This document shows positions 1 through 6,810 of a stretch of 16,422 nt of DNA, piece by piece. The notes beneath the pieces were generated by a model, which saw only the letters and a program-made list of their open reading frames with translations, searched no databases and had not been told where the DNA came from. The stretch lies in assembly GCA_017545325.1 (NCBI GenBank), contig JAFWOX010000017.1, forward strand, positions 1-16,422, read 5' to 3'. The position numbers and the translations under genes were made by a program. This DNA is from Oscillospiraceae bacterium (GTDB lineage: Bacteria; Bacillota_A; Clostridia; Oscillospirales; Oscillospiraceae). Position 1 is the stretch's first letter. Every line of letters begins with the position of its first letter.

Positions 1-10
1 GCGCGGTCTG

Positions 11-228
11 CCTTCCCCTGGGGGAAGGTGGCTCCGGCGTCTCACGGAAGCCGGAGACGGATGAGGGACTCTCGCCCCGCCGAGCGGACTGTTTCCCCTT
101 TTGGAAACCGGGCGCAGATCGTTACGCTCTTTCTGGCGCACAGCGCCAGCGCCCGCTATGCGGGCCAGCCCTCATCAGTCATCCGCCTTGCGGGAGACGG
201 CGGCTGACAGCTTCCCCCCCGGGGAAGC
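11..228. repeat. Palindromic repeat element with inverted ends (REP/MITE-like)
   Basis: The left end has a perfect 8-bp hairpin (11-18 with 21-28, CCTTCCCC/GGGGAAGG), then a 7-bp hairpin (32-38 with 50-56) and the word GATGAGGG. The right end mirrors this: CCCTCATC, an interrupted hairpin with GTCA/TGAC and CGCC/GGCG arms, and a perfect 8-bp hairpin (210-217 with 221-228, GCTTCCCC/GGGGAAGC). The two ends, about 60 bp each, are imperfect inverted copies. The middle adds two more hairpins, 133-139 with 143-149 (7 bp) and 151-155 with 161-165 (5 bp). No reading frame fits it. The arrangement resembles intergenic palindromic repeats common in Clostridia genomes. Whether it is dispersed in this genome cannot be told from one copy. 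Confidence 0.6.
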
Positions 229-388
229 CAGGGTGCGGATCGTCCCTGCGCCGGTGCGGCGAAGGGCACCCTGAAGAGCAAACGACTATTGCCAAGCAGA
301 TTCAAAGTCGGCAAGCTGACGTTCCGCACCCGCTTGTTCCCCGCCGCGCCTTTGCCCCCTTCGCTTCAGCGCCCGCCGCACCGGGGGT

Positions 389-471
389 GCAGGGGAACAC
401 CCCTGCCGCGCTCTTTCCCCGGTTTCTCTCGCGCTAGAGAAATCGGGCCGCCGGAGGCAGCGGGGAAAGAG
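389..471. repeat. Nested hairpin cluster, no gene
   Basis: A 7-bp perfect hairpin (389-395 with 400-406, GCAGGGG/CCCCTGC, 4-nt loop) is followed by an 11-bp perfect inverted repeat (411-421 with 461-471, CTCTTTCCCCG/CGGGGAAAGAG). That repeat encloses another 7-bp hairpin (423-429 with 436-442, TTTCTCT/AGAGAAA). A lone CTTCCCC/GGGGAAG hairpin at 542-556 repeats the terminal hairpin of the 11-228 element and may be a decayed end. Short frames through 286-590 on both strands have no ribosome binding site or recognisable protein features and were not called. The remainder of 229-632 shows nothing else I can support, and I see no clear T-tailed terminator for the leftward protease gene. Confidence 0.45.
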
Positions 472-632
472 AGACGATTTGGTAAAGAGGAACGGGGCCG
501 AACCACACGCCATTCTTGGCGGGTTATTCGAGAGTATTCATCTTCCCCTGGGGAAGCTGGGCGCGGGGGTGAATGATCTGCCGGTGGCAAGACTCCCCCG
601 ACAATGAAAACCGGTTGTCAGACTAACTGTGC

Positions 633-1934
633 TCAGTCTCCGGATTCTTCAGCCTCCTCCGATTCGGCAGATTCCTCGGCTCCTTCGGGTTCTGCGGGAT
701 CTTCCGTTCCTTCGGTTCCCTCTTCATTTTCTTCGGATGCTTCGGAGCCTTCGGGGTTCTCTGTCCCTTCCGTTTCGTCCGTCCCTTCCGTGTCTTCCGG
801 CTCCTCTTCTATGGTCACATTGCCGGTGGGATGCTCCGGGGTGACCTCCTCGAAGGTCAGCTCGGTGGTGAAGGTCTCCCCATCCCGCCAGATCTCCAGG
901 GTCACCGTATCCCCGGCCCGGTAGGGCCGCTTTGCGTCCATGAGCTCATTGTTGGTGGTCACCCGCTGCCCTTCCAGACTGAGGATGATGTCTCCCGCCA
1001 GCAGACCGGCCCGCTCGCCGCAGAGCCCGGGCTCCACGCTGTAGATCTCCACCCCGGCGGGGTTCCCCCCCTCCCGGTAATCCTCCGGAATGGCCCGGAC
1101 GGTGAGGCCCATGAGGGGACGGCCCCGGACAAAGCCATGGCTGCGAAGGTCCTCCGCGATCCGCACCGCATCGTTGATGGGGATGGCAAAGCCCAGTCCT
1201 TCGGAGGAAAGGCCGGTATATTTGGCGGTGGTAATGCCGATCACCTCGCCCCGGTCGTTGTACACCGGGCCGCCGGAGTTGCCGAAGTTCACCGCCGCAT
1301 CCAGCTGGAACATGCTCAGGGTGGTCCCATCGCTGAAGGTGATGGTCCGGCCCAGGGCGCTGATGATGCCGCTGGTCATGGTAAAGGAAAGCTCATCCGC
1401 CGGGTGGCCCATGATGTACACGCTCTGGCAGGGCTTCAGTCCGCTGCTGTCCCCCAGGACGGCGGGGGTCACATACTCCTTGATCTTCAGCAGGGCAATA
1501 TCGCTGTCCTGATCCGCGCCGATGATCTCCGCCGGATAGGTCTTCCCCGCATAGGTGCGCACCTGCACATCCACGCCGTTTTCCATGGGTTCGCTCACCA
1601 CATGGCAGTTCGTCATGATGTATCCGTCATAGGAGATCAGGAAGCCGGCGCCGTAGGCATGGATTGTATCGTCCATCTCCGGTACGGGCGCCTCCACGAT
1701 CACCGTCTGTTCGGCGGCCAGTTCGTAAATCTTGACCGGATCAACGGCCTCCCTGGAATTCCAGGCCATATTCGTCTGGGTGGCGGAGAAGGAGCGGTTT
1801 TCCCGGCCCACGGGAACGATGCCCGTTCCCCCGTAGGTCACCGCCAGGGCCAGGCCGCCCAGGCTGAATACCGCTACCAGGGCCAGACACAGGGCCAGCC
1901 CGGCCAGTCTTCTCTCTCTCTTGCTTTCCTTCAT
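633..1934 (-). CDS. htrA: HtrA/DegP-like membrane-anchored serine protease with PDZ domain and acidic tail
   Basis: Predicted S1C-family protease acting outside the membrane on misfolded or exported proteins. Numbered from the Met at 1934, a basic start precedes a membrane anchor at about residues 10-32. The trypsin-like domain carries His111 (TNCHVV), Asp145 (DSDIALL) and Ser220 (GNSGGP), so the catalytic triad is complete. A single PDZ domain follows (about 270-365, with GLLAGDIILSLEG). The last 55 or so residues are an almost pure Glu/Thr/Gly/Ser tail that looks disordered. An in-frame ATG at 1940 overlaps the upstream stop (TAATG), but AGGAGG at 1943-1948 is only 2 nt from it and 8 nt from the ATG at 1934, so I prefer 1934. 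It is translationally coupled to the glycosyltransferase upstream. The fold and triad are secure, the substrates unknown. Confidence 0.92.
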   Translation of the reverse strand: MKESKRERRLAGLALCLALVAVFSLGGLALAVTYGGTGIVPVGRENRSFSATQTNMAWNSREAVDPVKIYELAAEQTVIVEAPVPEMDDTIHAYGAGFLISYDGYIMTNCHVVSEPMENGVDVQVRTYAGKTYPAEIIGADQDSDIALLKIKEYVTPAVLGDSSGLKPCQSVYIMGHPADELSFTMTSGIISALGRTITFSDGTTLSMFQLDAAVNFGNSGGPVYNDRGEVIGITTAKYTGLSSEGLGFAIPINDAVRIAEDLRSHGFVRGRPLMGLTVRAIPEDYREGGNPAGVEIYSVEPGLCGERAGLLAGDIILSLEGQRVTTNNELMDAKRPYRAGDTVTLEIWRDGETFTTELTFEEVTPEHPTGNVTIEEEPEDTEGTDETEGTENPEGSEASEENEEGTEGTEDPAEPEGAEESAESEEAEESGD

Positions 1935-1939
1935 GTCCA

Positions 1940-3253
1940 TTACCTCCTGCCGCCCTTATTCTCCGGGCTTTGATCCGATCCTCCCGGATTCCTGCGCATC
2001 CCCCATTGCTGACGCATACGGGCGCGCATATCCTCCAGAATATCCTGTATGCCGTAAAAGGCGGAGAACTCCTCCACCGTAGGCGCAAGCCGCTTCCGGC
2101 CGTGCCAGTCCGCCAGGATCTCCTCATACCGGTCCCAGGCCCGGAGGACGCTGTCCTCCCAGGAGAGATACAGGTCGTCCATGGCTCTCCGGCCGATCTG
2201 CCCCAGGACCTCCTCCCTGCCGTACAGGGAATTCAGCGCCGCAAACAGGGCCGCGGAATCCTCCCGGATGAGGATGCCGTTCACCCCGTCCGTCACGCCC
2301 TCCGCCGCGCAGCTGTCCCGTATGAGCAGAGCGGGCAGACCGCAGGCGGCCGCCTCCCGCACCACAAGGCCGTTGGTATCGAAGGTGGAGGGGAACAGCA
2401 GGAGATCCGCCCGGCTGTACCAGCCCCGGAGCTTTTCCCGGTCCCGCACAGGCCCGGTGAAAAAGCATTTTTCCCCCAGACCCAGCTGTTTCGTCAGGCC
2501 GCGGATCTCCTCCTCGTCGCCCCCGCCGCCCACGAAGACCATGCGGAAATCCTTTCCCGCCGTCAGCAGACCGGTAAGGCCCTCCAGGATCAGCCGTATG
2601 CCCTTATACCACATGAGCCGGCCCACGAAGAGATAGACCGGGATCCCCTCCGGCAGATCATAGCCCGCCGCCGCTGCGGCGGCGTCCTGAGCGGATACGG
2701 GACCCCGGGGCAGATCCACGCCGTTTTCCATCACCCGGTATTCCCCGGTATAGCCCAGGTGCCGCAGGTTCTCCCCGGCGCCCCGGCTCACCACCCATAC
2801 CTCGTCGCAGGCCTCCACATTGGCCACCAGCATGCGCACCGCCGCCTCCTGCAGGAGCTCCCCCTTCAGGGCGTTGGCGATGTCCACGTCATACTTCGTA
2901 TGGTAGGTGAACACCACCGGCACATTGGCGGCGATGCGCAGATTCCTGGCCAGCAGGGTGGAGATCATGGGACAATGGCTGTGGATGATGCGGATATTCT
3001 CCTCCTTCAGCCGGGCGAGGATCCCGGGCTTCAGGGGCAGACCGGTGCGGTACCCAAAGGCCCTGGTGGTATCCAGACTGGGATAGGTGAGCACGGGAAA
3101 GGGATAGTCGTAGACGGCCCCGGGATACTCCGGGGTCACCACGATGCACTCCCCCCGCTTTGCGGTGATGGTGCGGGCATAGTTGAGAACAGCGTTCGCC
3201 ACCCCGTCGATCACGGGGGGGAAGCTGTCGTTCATCAGACAAACTTTCATCAT
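1940..3253 (-). CDS. GT4-family glycosyltransferase
   Basis: Cytoplasmic or membrane-peripheral transferase that moves a sugar from a nucleotide-sugar donor, probably to a lipid or polysaccharide acceptor. The N-terminal Rossmann half begins with MNDSFPPVIDGVANAV (residues 7-22), a start seen in diacylglycerol and phosphatidyl-myo-inositol glycosyltransferases, followed by FTYHTKYDVDI (115-125). The C-terminal donor-binding half has VGRLMWYKG (210-218) and FDTNGLVVREAAACGLP (291-307). In the latter the usual E-x7-E pair appears as Asp292-x7-Glu300, a conservative change. A C-terminal extension of about 50 residues is rich in Arg and polar residues. It starts ATGATG at the predicted transcription start with no Shine-Dalgarno sequence, and Met2 (3250) is an equally good start. 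HtrA follows with a 1-bp stop/start contact if its upstream ATG is counted. Acceptor unknown. Confidence 0.88.
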   Translation of the reverse strand: MMKVCLMNDSFPPVIDGVANAVLNYARTITAKRGECIVVTPEYPGAVYDYPFPVLTYPSLDTTRAFGYRTGLPLKPGILARLKEENIRIIHSHCPMISTLLARNLRIAANVPVVFTYHTKYDVDIANALKGELLQEAAVRMLVANVEACDEVWVVSRGAGENLRHLGYTGEYRVMENGVDLPRGPVSAQDAAAAAAGYDLPEGIPVYLFVGRLMWYKGIRLILEGLTGLLTAGKDFRMVFVGGGGDEEEIRGLTKQLGLGEKCFFTGPVRDREKLRGWYSRADLLLFPSTFDTNGLVVREAAACGLPALLIRDSCAAEGVTDGVNGILIREDSAALFAALNSLYGREEVLGQIGRRAMDDLYLSWEDSVLRAWDRYEEILADWHGRKRLAPTVEEFSAFYGIQDILEDMRARMRQQWGMRRNPGGSDQSPENKGGRR

Positions 3254-3259
3254 GCTCTG

Positions 3260-3268
3260 ATTATACCA
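3260..3268 (-). promoter_or_regulatory. Extended -10 promoter of the glycosyltransferase-htrA unit
   Basis: Read on the minus strand, TGGTATAAT is a perfect -10 hexamer (3260-3265) with the TGn extension (3266-3268). No convincing -35 lies 16-18 bp upstream, only a T-run, which is typical of extended -10 promoters. Placing the hexamer at -12 to -7 puts +1 at 3253, the A of the first ATG, so the mRNA would be leaderless. Confidence 0.65.
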
Positions 3269-3315
3269 CGAAAGGCGGAAACAAAAAAGATGCTTTTTCC
3301 TTCCCCTGCAGAGGC

Positions 3316-3344
3316 TTTACCCCCGCGCCGGGAAGGTGTATACT
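3316..3344 (+). promoter_or_regulatory. Promoter of the small membrane protein / amidotransferase pair
   Basis: TTTACC (3316-3321), a 17-bp spacer and TATACT (3339-3344) give a sigma-A-type promoter with 4/6 and 5/6 matches. The start would be near 3351, leaving a 24-nt leader with a GGGAGAGGG ribosome binding site before the ATG at 3375. It diverges from the leftward glycosyltransferase promoter about 70 bp away. Confidence 0.55.
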
Positions 3345-3374
3345 GACCCCAGCACAGAGAAGGGAGAGGGAAGC

Positions 3375-3596
3375 ATGATCCTGCCGAAAATCAGCCGCAG
3401 GGCAGCCCTGCTTCTGGGCAAAGCCGCCGGGGCGGCAATTTTCGCCCTGGTGGGCGGCGCCGCAGCCTGGCTGCTGGACCGGGAGCGGAGAGCCATCCAG
3501 GCGGAGGCGATCCGCCGGTCGGAGGAGGCCGAGGGCCTGCCGGAGGGGGAAGCGCCTTCCGCCGGAGAGGAGGATGGAGCCGAGGATGAAGCCTGA
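3375..3596 (+). CDS. Small single-span membrane protein, function unknown
   Basis: A 73-residue protein not recognised as any family. Residues 1-10 are basic (MILPKISRRA), residues 11-34 form one Ala/Gly/Leu-rich hydrophobic span ending LLDRERR, and the rest is a charged, helical, strongly acidic tail (AEAIRRSEEAEG onward, ending EDGAEDEA). By the positive-inside rule the short N-terminus and the RERR region compete, so topology is uncertain. A GTG start 39 nt upstream in frame overlaps the predicted -10 box and was rejected in favour of this ATG, which has a purine-rich ribosome binding site just upstream. Its last 23 bases overlap the amidotransferase gene, so the two are probably translationally coupled. 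That pairing is the only hint to its role. Confidence 0.65.
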   Translation: MILPKISRRAALLLGKAAGAAIFALVGGAAAWLLDRERRAIQAEAIRRSEEAEGLPEGEAPSAGEEDGAEDEA

Positions 3597-4248
3597 GCTC
3601 CAGATCTCCCTGGGCTCCAACCTGGTGCGGAATTATCCGGAGGCGGTGGAGGCCTTCGGAGGCGTTCCCCTGGCCGCCTATCTGCCTGAGCCCCTGCCGG
3701 AGCGCTGCGCCGGTCTGATCCTCACCGGAGGCGAGGACGTGGATCCCGCCTTCTACGGGCAGGAAAACCGGGCCTGCTTCGGCCTGGATCCGGAGCGGGA
3801 CCGGGGAGAATTCCGCCTCATCGAAGCCTATCTCCGGGCGGGAAAGCCCATCCTTGGCATCTGCCGGGGACACCAGGTGCTGAATGTGTTCTTCGGCGGG
3901 AGCCTGACGCAGCATCTGCCCACGGCGGAGACCCATATGCCCGCCCTGGAGGGGGACCGGGTCCACGGGACCCGGGCTGAGACCGGTTCCTTCCCCGCCC
4001 TGCTGTATGGCGAGGCCTTCCCGGTGAACAGCGCCCACCACCAGGGGATCCTCCGCCTGGCCCCGGAGCTGGAGGCGGTCCAGCGGGCGGAGGACGGGGT
4101 GATCGAAGCCTGCCGCCATACCCGGTATCCGGTGTACAGCGTCCAATGGCACCCGGAGCGGATGTGCCTCTCCCGGTCCAGACCGGATACGGTGGACGGC
4201 GGAGCGCTGTTCCGATGGTTCATCCGCCTCTGCGAAAAAAGCGAATAA
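3574..4248 (+). CDS. Class I glutamine amidotransferase-like hydrolase (peptidase C26, PuuD-like)
   Basis: Predicted cytoplasmic gamma-glutamyl hydrolase of the PuuD-like group, whose founding member cleaves gamma-glutamyl-GABA. Seen in the sequence are TGGEDVDPAFYG (51-62), characteristic of this group, the nucleophile elbow LGICRGHQ with Cys97 (94-101), and QWHPE (191-195) giving His193 and Glu195. The triad is therefore intact. At 224 residues it is slightly shorter than E. coli PuuD (about 254), mainly because the N-terminus lacks the usual first strand. ATG at 3574 is preceded directly by GGAGAGGAGG; the in-frame ATG at 3586 has better spacing (12 nt from AGGAGG) and would begin MKPELQ, so the true start is unsettled. 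No putrescine catabolic genes are nearby, so the natural substrate is open. Confidence 0.85.
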   Translation: MEPRMKPELQISLGSNLVRNYPEAVEAFGGVPLAAYLPEPLPERCAGLILTGGEDVDPAFYGQENRACFGLDPERDRGEFRLIEAYLRAGKPILGICRGHQVLNVFFGGSLTQHLPTAETHMPALEGDRVHGTRAETGSFPALLYGEAFPVNSAHHQGILRLAPELEAVQRAEDGVIEACRHTRYPVYSVQWHPERMCLSRSRPDTVDGGALFRWFIRLCEKSE

Positions 4249-4288
4249 AAAGCCTCGACCCGGACCCAATGCACTGGATCCGGGCCGA
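4247..4288 (-). terminator. Intrinsic terminator of the rhaD-nitroreductase unit
   Basis: On the minus strand the RNA forms a 14-bp stem (4255-4268 with 4275-4288) around a 6-nt loop, with two G-U wobbles, followed by GGC and five U (4251-4247). Read on the plus strand the wobbles become C/A mismatches and no T-run follows. The structure is therefore directional and serves the leftward nitroreductase gene, sitting between two convergent genes only 45 bp apart. Confidence 0.75.
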
Positions 4289-4293
4289 TTCGT

Positions 4294-5055
4294 TTACAGC
4301 TGAAGGCTGCATTGGTACACCAGTCCCCGCTTGAAGCTGGGCTCCGGCTTCAGCCGCTTGAACTCCGGAGCAAAGCCCGACGCCCTCGCCGCCACCTCCA
4401 GGTGGGCCAGGGCTGCGCCGCAGTCCACGCACTGATGGAACTCCGTCACCGGGTTCGCCAGCAGGGATTTTCTCCGAAACAGGTGCAGGCGCCGCCGGTC
4501 ATCGGAGACAAAGGCCCAGGGCTGCCGGTTGAAGGAGGAGGGGGCGAGCCTGGCCGCCTCCAGGATGGGGGCATATTCCGGGGTCCGGTTGAAGATGACC
4601 TTCTCCGCTTCCTTTCGTTCCGCCGGTTCTCCGGGAGAGCGGAAGGCGTCCTCCCCATAGCCCATGGCGATGCAGGTCACATAGGGCAGGCTGCCGCGGA
4701 AGTCCTCGTTGGGGTCCACCTGGGCGCTTCCCTGCCAGCAGGTGGCAACGCCCCGGGCGGTGAGCCAGAGCACCGCCAGCTCCCCCAGATACCCGCAGTT
4801 CTGCAGGCTGAAATTCTTCCGCTCCGCCCGGAGCACCAGATACTGGGGCGCCCGCACCGCCGGGGCGGTGCTGCAGATGCGGACCATATCCAGGTAAGGC
4901 AGGGTATCGAAATTCCAATCGATCTCCTCCGCCGGCGCTTCCAGCGCCGAGAGGAAGTCCACCAGACCGTCCATATCCTCCGTCCGCAGATCCTCTTCCC
5001 GGAATTTCTGGCAGCTCTTCCGGCGGCTTATGCTTCCGTACAGTTCTTCGTTCAT
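4294..5055 (-). CDS. Nitroreductase-family FMN protein
   Basis: Predicted flavin (FMN) oxidoreductase of the nitroreductase fold, closest in layout to the putative TM nitroreductase group. Evidence is the opening SISRRKSCQKF (8-18), where the Arg/Lys-rich segment normally binds FMN phosphate, and RLAPSSFNRQPWAFV (169-183), the diagnostic second FMN-contact motif. The segment GYLGELAVLWLTARGVATCW (88-107) is the hydrophobic core helix that gives the group its TM label. At 253 residues its length is normal. It starts inside the preceding gene through a 4-bp ATGA overlap, so it is translationally coupled to the DivIVA-like gene. The reaction and electron acceptor cannot be told. The gene ends just before a minus-strand terminator. 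Confidence 0.82.
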   Translation of the reverse strand: MNEELYGSISRRKSCQKFREEDLRTEDMDGLVDFLSALEAPAEEIDWNFDTLPYLDMVRICSTAPAVRAPQYLVLRAERKNFSLQNCGYLGELAVLWLTARGVATCWQGSAQVDPNEDFRGSLPYVTCIAMGYGEDAFRSPGEPAERKEAEKVIFNRTPEYAPILEAARLAPSSFNRQPWAFVSDDRRRLHLFRRKSLLANPVTEFHQCVDCGAALAHLEVAARASGFAPEFKRLKPEPSFKRGLVYQCSLQL

Positions 5056-5879
5056 TCCGCGGCCGCGCCCTCTTCCGAAGCCCCGGGCTCCTGTCCCTCC
5101 GCCGGAGCAGGCTCCTGCAGAATGCCGATGCGGGCGGAACCGGCCTCCATTGCGTCGGATGCCTCCCGAAGGGAGTTCACCAGCTGGCCGGCCTGCTGCT
5201 CCAGAAGCTCCGCCTGGAAGCCCAGTTCCCGGGAGATGCGGGAAAACTCGCCCCTGAACCGGCGGAGCAGCTCCTCCCGCTCCTGCCGCACCCGGGCGGC
5301 CTGGCCCTCCGCCTCCCGCACCAGCGCTTCCGCCTTGCCGGCGGCGCTCTGCTCGATCTCCACGGCCCTGCGGCTGGCGTTCAGCTCCAGCTTCAGCACC
5401 CGCTCCTTCACCAGGGCATATTCCTCCGCCTGCTCCGTGGCGGCGCGGAATTCCGTTTTCGACCGCTCCAGCTCTTCCGCCAGGGCGGCGTTCCGCTGCC
5501 GAAGCTCCTCCATCTCCCGGGCAAAGGCGGCCTGATCCCGGGAGGCGGCCTGCAGGGTCTCCAGCTGCGCCCCGAGCTGCCCGTTCTTCTCCTCCGCTGC
5601 CGCCAAGGCTGCGGAGAGCTCCTCCTTCCGGGCCTCCGCCTCGATGAGGGCGGATCCCCTCTCCTCCAGGGCGGTCTCCAGCTCCTTCTGCCGCTCCGCC
5701 GCCGCCTCCGCGGCCCGGTTCAGCTCTTCCAGCCGCTTTTCCAGCCCGGCGGCCTTCGCCTCCAGACTCTCCCGCTCCTCCTTAAGGGCCTTGCTCCGCT
5801 GAGCCATGCCCTCGATATAGGCAGCAACATCCTGCCGGTTGAAGCCGTTCAGCGCGGTGCGGAATCTGCCTTCACTCAT
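5052..5879 (-). CDS. DivIVA-like coiled-coil protein
   Basis: The N-terminus FRTALNGFNRQDVAAYIEGM (6-25) resembles the DivIVA/GpsB membrane-binding module, in which a short phi-x-GY/F-x-xx-EV-DxF-style motif precedes the coiled coil. Residues from about 27 to 245 are nearly uninterrupted heptads rich in Ala, Glu, Arg and Leu, so a long dimeric or oligomeric coiled coil is expected. The C-terminal 25 residues are Ala/Glu/Pro-rich. DivIVA-family proteins act as pole or septum scaffolds; that role here is inference, since only the N-terminal module links it to the family. AAGGAGG lies 9 nt before the ATG. The start overlaps the rhaD stop by 8 bp and the stop overlaps the nitroreductase start by 4 bp, an odd partnership for a scaffold protein. 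Confidence 0.75.
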   Translation of the reverse strand: MSEGRFRTALNGFNRQDVAAYIEGMAQRSKALKEERESLEAKAAGLEKRLEELNRAAEAAAERQKELETALEERGSALIEAEARKEELSAALAAAEEKNGQLGAQLETLQAASRDQAAFAREMEELRQRNAALAEELERSKTEFRAATEQAEEYALVKERVLKLELNASRRAVEIEQSAAGKAEALVREAEGQAARVRQEREELLRRFRGEFSRISRELGFQAELLEQQAGQLVNSLREASDAMEAGSARIGILQEPAPAEGQEPGASEEGAAAE

Positions 5880-6723
5880 GCTCTATTCCTCCTTCCCCGC
5901 CGGTAAGCAGGGTCTCGTTGATGGTTCCGCCGTAAGCCTCCGCCACCGCCCGGATCCCCTGGTCCGGGATCACCTGACGCAGTCTGCCCTGCCCCGCGGC
6001 GAGGGCCAGCACCCGGATCTGGGCGGCCTTTTCAATAGTGTGCATCAGTCCGAAGGCGGTATCGAAATCCGGTCCGGAAACGAACAGGCCGTGATGCGCC
6101 CAGACCACCGCGTCATACTCCGCCATGGCCTGCCGGGTGGCCTCCGCCAGCCTGGCTCCCCCGGGGACCATCCATTCCACCACCCCCACGCCATGGGGGA
6201 AGACCATGGGGCATTCCGTTTCGCTCTGCCACAGGGCGCGGGAAAAGGCCGACGCGGTGAGGGGCAGCACGAAGGTCAGGGCGGTGATATAGGGGGGATG
6301 GGCGTGATACATCACCCGGCAGGCGCCGCCGGTGGCCCGGCTGCGGAGGACATGGCAGAGATAATGGCTGTCAAACTCGCTGGTGGGCTTCCCGCCGTTT
6401 TCCAGCCCCCACAGGATGCGCCACGCCCCGCCCCGGGAATCGATCTCCACGATCCCGATGTTGGCCGCCGGGTCCAGAGCCACGTTCCGCATGTACCTAC
6501 CGCTCCCCGTCACCAGAAAAAATGCTCCGGCGAGGCCGGGATCCTGTACATGCATGGGGATCCAGGGCTGATCCGTCCGGAAGGCGGGCCGACAGGCCTC
6601 CGCCTCCGCCTCCGTCAGCCGATAGGTCAGGTTGCCGCCGTTGCGCTCATGCCAGCCCTGGTCCCAGCCGTCCCCGCAGAGACGGATGAACCCCTGAACG
6701 GCGGTGGTGGACAGGATATCCAT
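5872..6723 (-). CDS. rhaD: Rhamnulose-1-phosphate aldolase
   Basis: Class II, zinc-dependent aldolase that splits L-rhamnulose 1-phosphate into dihydroxyacetone phosphate and L-lactaldehyde. The 283-residue protein compares closely in length and motif order with E. coli RhaD (274). Visible features are DQGWHERNGGNLTYRL (21-36), VTGSGRYMRN (71-80), LDPAANIGIV (83-92), catalytic Glu116 in KPTSE, zinc ligands His140 and His142 (YHAH) and His211 (AHHG). These equal E. coli Glu117, His141, His143 and His212 with the same spacing. The frame continues upstream without a stop, but the ATG at 6723 has GGAGG 9 nt before it and sits 27 nt after a predicted transcription start. No other rhamnose gene (rhaA, rhaB, rhaM) is in the window. 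Confidence 0.93.
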   Translation of the reverse strand: MDILSTTAVQGFIRLCGDGWDQGWHERNGGNLTYRLTEAEAEACRPAFRTDQPWIPMHVQDPGLAGAFFLVTGSGRYMRNVALDPAANIGIVEIDSRGGAWRILWGLENGGKPTSEFDSHYLCHVLRSRATGGACRVMYHAHPPYITALTFVLPLTASAFSRALWQSETECPMVFPHGVGVVEWMVPGGARLAEATRQAMAEYDAVVWAHHGLFVSGPDFDTAFGLMHTIEKAAQIRVLALAAGQGRLRQVIPDQGIRAVAEAYGGTINETLLTGGEGGIEHE

Positions 6724-6756
6724 AAGACGCTTCCTCCCGGATGATCGCTTTTCTTG

Positions 6757-6784
6757 ATTATAGCAAAACCGACGGGAAAAGCAA
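6757..6784 (-). promoter_or_regulatory. Extended -10 promoter of the rhaD unit
   Basis: On the minus strand TGCTATAAT (6757-6765) is a perfect -10 with TGn extension. A weak -35, TTGCTT (6779-6784), lies 16 bp upstream. The predicted start near 6750 gives a 27-nt leader to rhaD. Confidence 0.65.
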
Positions 6785-6810
6785 GACCGGGGCGCAGCAT
6801 CGGCGGGCCT

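Noticed and set aside
286..590. Short open frames on both strands of the left intergenic region
   Set aside because: Arg/Pro-rich translations, mutual overlap on opposite strands, coincidence with hairpin sequences and no ribosome binding site.
831..3346. Two long plus-strand open frames (831-1973 and 1970-3346) opposite htrA and the glycosyltransferase
   Set aside because: They are antisense shadows with low-complexity His/Gly/Pro/Arg-rich translations and no family resemblance. Both real genes on the minus strand have intact catalytic motifs.
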